This document shows positions 33,676 through 34,674 of a stretch of 34,674 bases of DNA, one piece after another. The DNA is from an uncultured Phycisphaerales bacterium. Its GTDB lineage: Bacteria; Planctomycetota; Phycisphaerae; Sedimentisphaerales; Anaerobacaceae. The position numbers were made by a program, and so were the translations under genes. The notes below the pieces were generated by a model. It ran no database searches and was not told the origin of the DNA. It saw only the letters and a list, made by a program, of their open reading frames with translations. Position 1 is the first letter of the stretch; each line of letters begins with the position of its first letter. Where the stretch lies: contig CALEZT010000058.1 of assembly GCA_937927975.1 (NCBI GenBank), positions 1 through 34,674 of the forward strand, written 5' to 3'.

Positions 33676-33925
33676 TCAGGGAAGACGCTGTCGCCACTTG
33701 TTTGGATCGCGTGCGGTGTGGAGAACGGCGTAGACGGTCACCGTGGCATTCGAGTATTCGTAGAAGACCACATAGGGAAAGCGGCGGACCAATCCTCGGC
33801 GGTACTGCTCGTGGACGGTCGTGTTTATCTCTGGCATGCGGCAGATCGTAGCGATGCAGGCGTCGACACAGCTCAACAACTCCTCTCCGAGGCCGATCCG
33901 GCGCGATGACCAGCTTAGCGGCCAT
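33676..33925 (-). pseudogene. ParE-type toxin, broken by deletion and frameshift
   Basis: Two frames are needed to read it. From ATG 33925, overlapping the antitoxin stop by 11 bases, come nine family-like codons (MAAKLVIAP). The remainder, from RIGLGEELL through RRFPYVVFYEY to LHTARDPNKW, lies in another frame and ends at 33676. The usual intervening helix, about 15-20 residues including the WYE segment, is absent. So an internal deletion has removed part of helix 1 and shifted the frame. The toxin should be inactive. Confidence 0.75.
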
Positions 33926-34139
33926 GGCGATCCCGAACCCTCCGTTTGACTTCTTCCCACGTGAGCCCCGATGCGGGGTTCTTCGCCAAATTGGCCTTCC
34001 GCCGGGCCAGTTCCTCTTTCTGCCAGTCGTGGACAGGGATGGCCTCCGGGGTCGCCGCAAGGTCGTCCCAGAGATCTTCCACGAGTTGGAGCTTCTCCGC
34101 TGGACTCAGATCAAAGATGGAGGTTGTTATCGGATTCAC
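33915..34139 (-). CDS. addiction-module antitoxin (TIGR02574-like)
   Basis: A 74-residue acidic helical antitoxin of the ParE/RelE partner family: IFDLSPAEKLQLVEDLWDDLA, then IPVHDWQKEELARRKANL and GLTWEEVKRRV. The start is probably the GTG at 34139, eight bases after AGGAG; a GTG at 34148 is too close to that site. It appears intact, while the downstream toxin is broken. Confidence 0.82.
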   Translation of the reverse strand: MNPITTSIFDLSPAEKLQLVEDLWDDLAATPEAIPVHDWQKEELARRKANLAKNPASGLTWEEVKRRVRDRHGR

Positions 34140-34250
34140 CTGTATCACTCCTGCTTCATAGCATCAGTCTAGCCGCGGTACGCCGGGTCGTCAACGGCAA
34201 GACCCGCTCAATCGGTACAGTGTTCGCGGGATTTCAAAGTCCTGCACATA

Positions 34251-34674
34251 TCAGATCATTTTCATCAGGTTGATCGGATCTGCGAGAACCTGCTGTCCTT
34301 GGGGTGTCCTGCCTTTCTCGAAAACGCACTGCCAGAACTCATAGTTCTGTTTCCCACCAAACACCGTTGATGATAGGACCGTATTGGACCAGAGCGGTAA
34401 CGCGCTGAAATTCCGGACGAATGTGCGGATTCTCTCCCACAGAGGAACCGAGAACTTGTACTGGAACAATTTGCTTTCCTCAAGTGGGGTACCTTGCATG
34501 ATGAAGTAATTTCGAATAATTTGTGAGACATACTTCAGCCAATTCCATAAGATCTCCTCCTTGCCCATGCGGAAGGCACGCACGTGGTCCATGGGAAGCG
34601 TTTCGCCCGCCTGCAGGCGGTTCGAGGTTGTCCCGTTCTCAGTTGGAGGTGCGGTGACCACTCCACGGTGAATC
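34251..34674 (-). CDS. unidentified protein, C-terminal part, runs off the window
   Basis: An open frame of 141 codons from the window edge to a TGA at 34251; the 5' end lies outside. The visible part is rich in aromatics and helical (EEILWNWLKYVSQIIRNYF, then KFSVPLWERIRTFVRNF and NYEFWQCVFEKGRTPQGQQ). It has no signal peptide, membrane span or motif that I can assign. Its base composition is lower in GC than most of the window, like the lipoprotein gene, suggesting acquired DNA. Confidence 0.5.
   Translation of the reverse strand, partial: IHRGVVTAPPTENGTTSNRLQAGETLPMDHVRAFRMGKEEILWNWLKYVSQIIRNYFIMQGTPLEESKLFQYKFSVPLWERIRTFVRNFSALPLWSNTVLSSTVFGGKQNYEFWQCVFEKGRTPQGQQVLADPINLMKMI

Noticed and set aside
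1..34674. tRNA genes, rRNA genes or CRISPR arrays
   Set aside because: No T-loop/anticodon arrangement, rRNA-like stretch or regularly spaced repeat was found on reading both strands.

Overview
The window looks like chromosome of a Planctomycetota bacterium, most likely of the Phycisphaerae/Sedimentisphaerales type. This is inferred from the high GC content, class III glutamine synthetase, a secreted choice-anchor/PEP-CTERM-like protein, large secreted hydrolases, planctomycete-style small proteins, and a gram-negative outer-membrane porin. No rRNA, tRNA, CRISPR array, transposase or integrase was recognised.

Left third (about 0.4-11.8 kb): nitrogen acquisition. After a small membrane protein and a PflX-type radical SAM protein comes a sigma-54 activator of NifA architecture (GAF, AAA+, Fis-type HTH). 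It is followed by a TorF-type outer-membrane porin, two amtB-glnK pairs and a class III glutamine synthetase. The porin and the second amtB each have a -24/-12 promoter (one perfect, one with a single deviation). Each promoter is preceded, at exactly the same distance (134 bp, start to start), by the same ACTACAAAAATGT element. I propose that this is the binding site of the local activator, tying porin, transporters and PII proteins into one regulon. Both PII proteins lack the tyrosine at position 51 that GlnD uridylylates in enterobacteria.

Middle (11.8-25.8 kb): housekeeping and secreted enzymes. On the minus strand are rpe, pgk and gap, a PhoD-like metallophosphatase, a choice-anchor protein, an ABC-F ATPase (uup) and murB. 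On the plus strand are a small basic protein and an unusual secreted nucleoside hydrolase-SGNH hydrolase fusion, translationally coupled to a DUF2293 protein. Several intergenic stretches carry members of a dispersed repeat with a covarying hairpin.

Right third (25.8-34.7 kb): an accessory-looking mosaic. It contains a MntA-type nucleotidyltransferase followed by a HEPN partner cut to 34 codons, flanked by 60-bp direct repeats; a repeat-rich gap; an AT-richer lipoprotein; and a large secreted protein of probable TIM-barrel fold. The core gene pgi follows, then an intact Phd/YefM-VapC module with TGTACA operators, a second antitoxin whose ParE partner is broken by an internal deletion and frameshift, and an unknown gene running off the window edge. 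Toxin genes decaying while antitoxins stay intact is the theme here.

The long open frames antisense to amtB1, amtB2, glnA, pgk and others are high-GC shadows and are not annotated.
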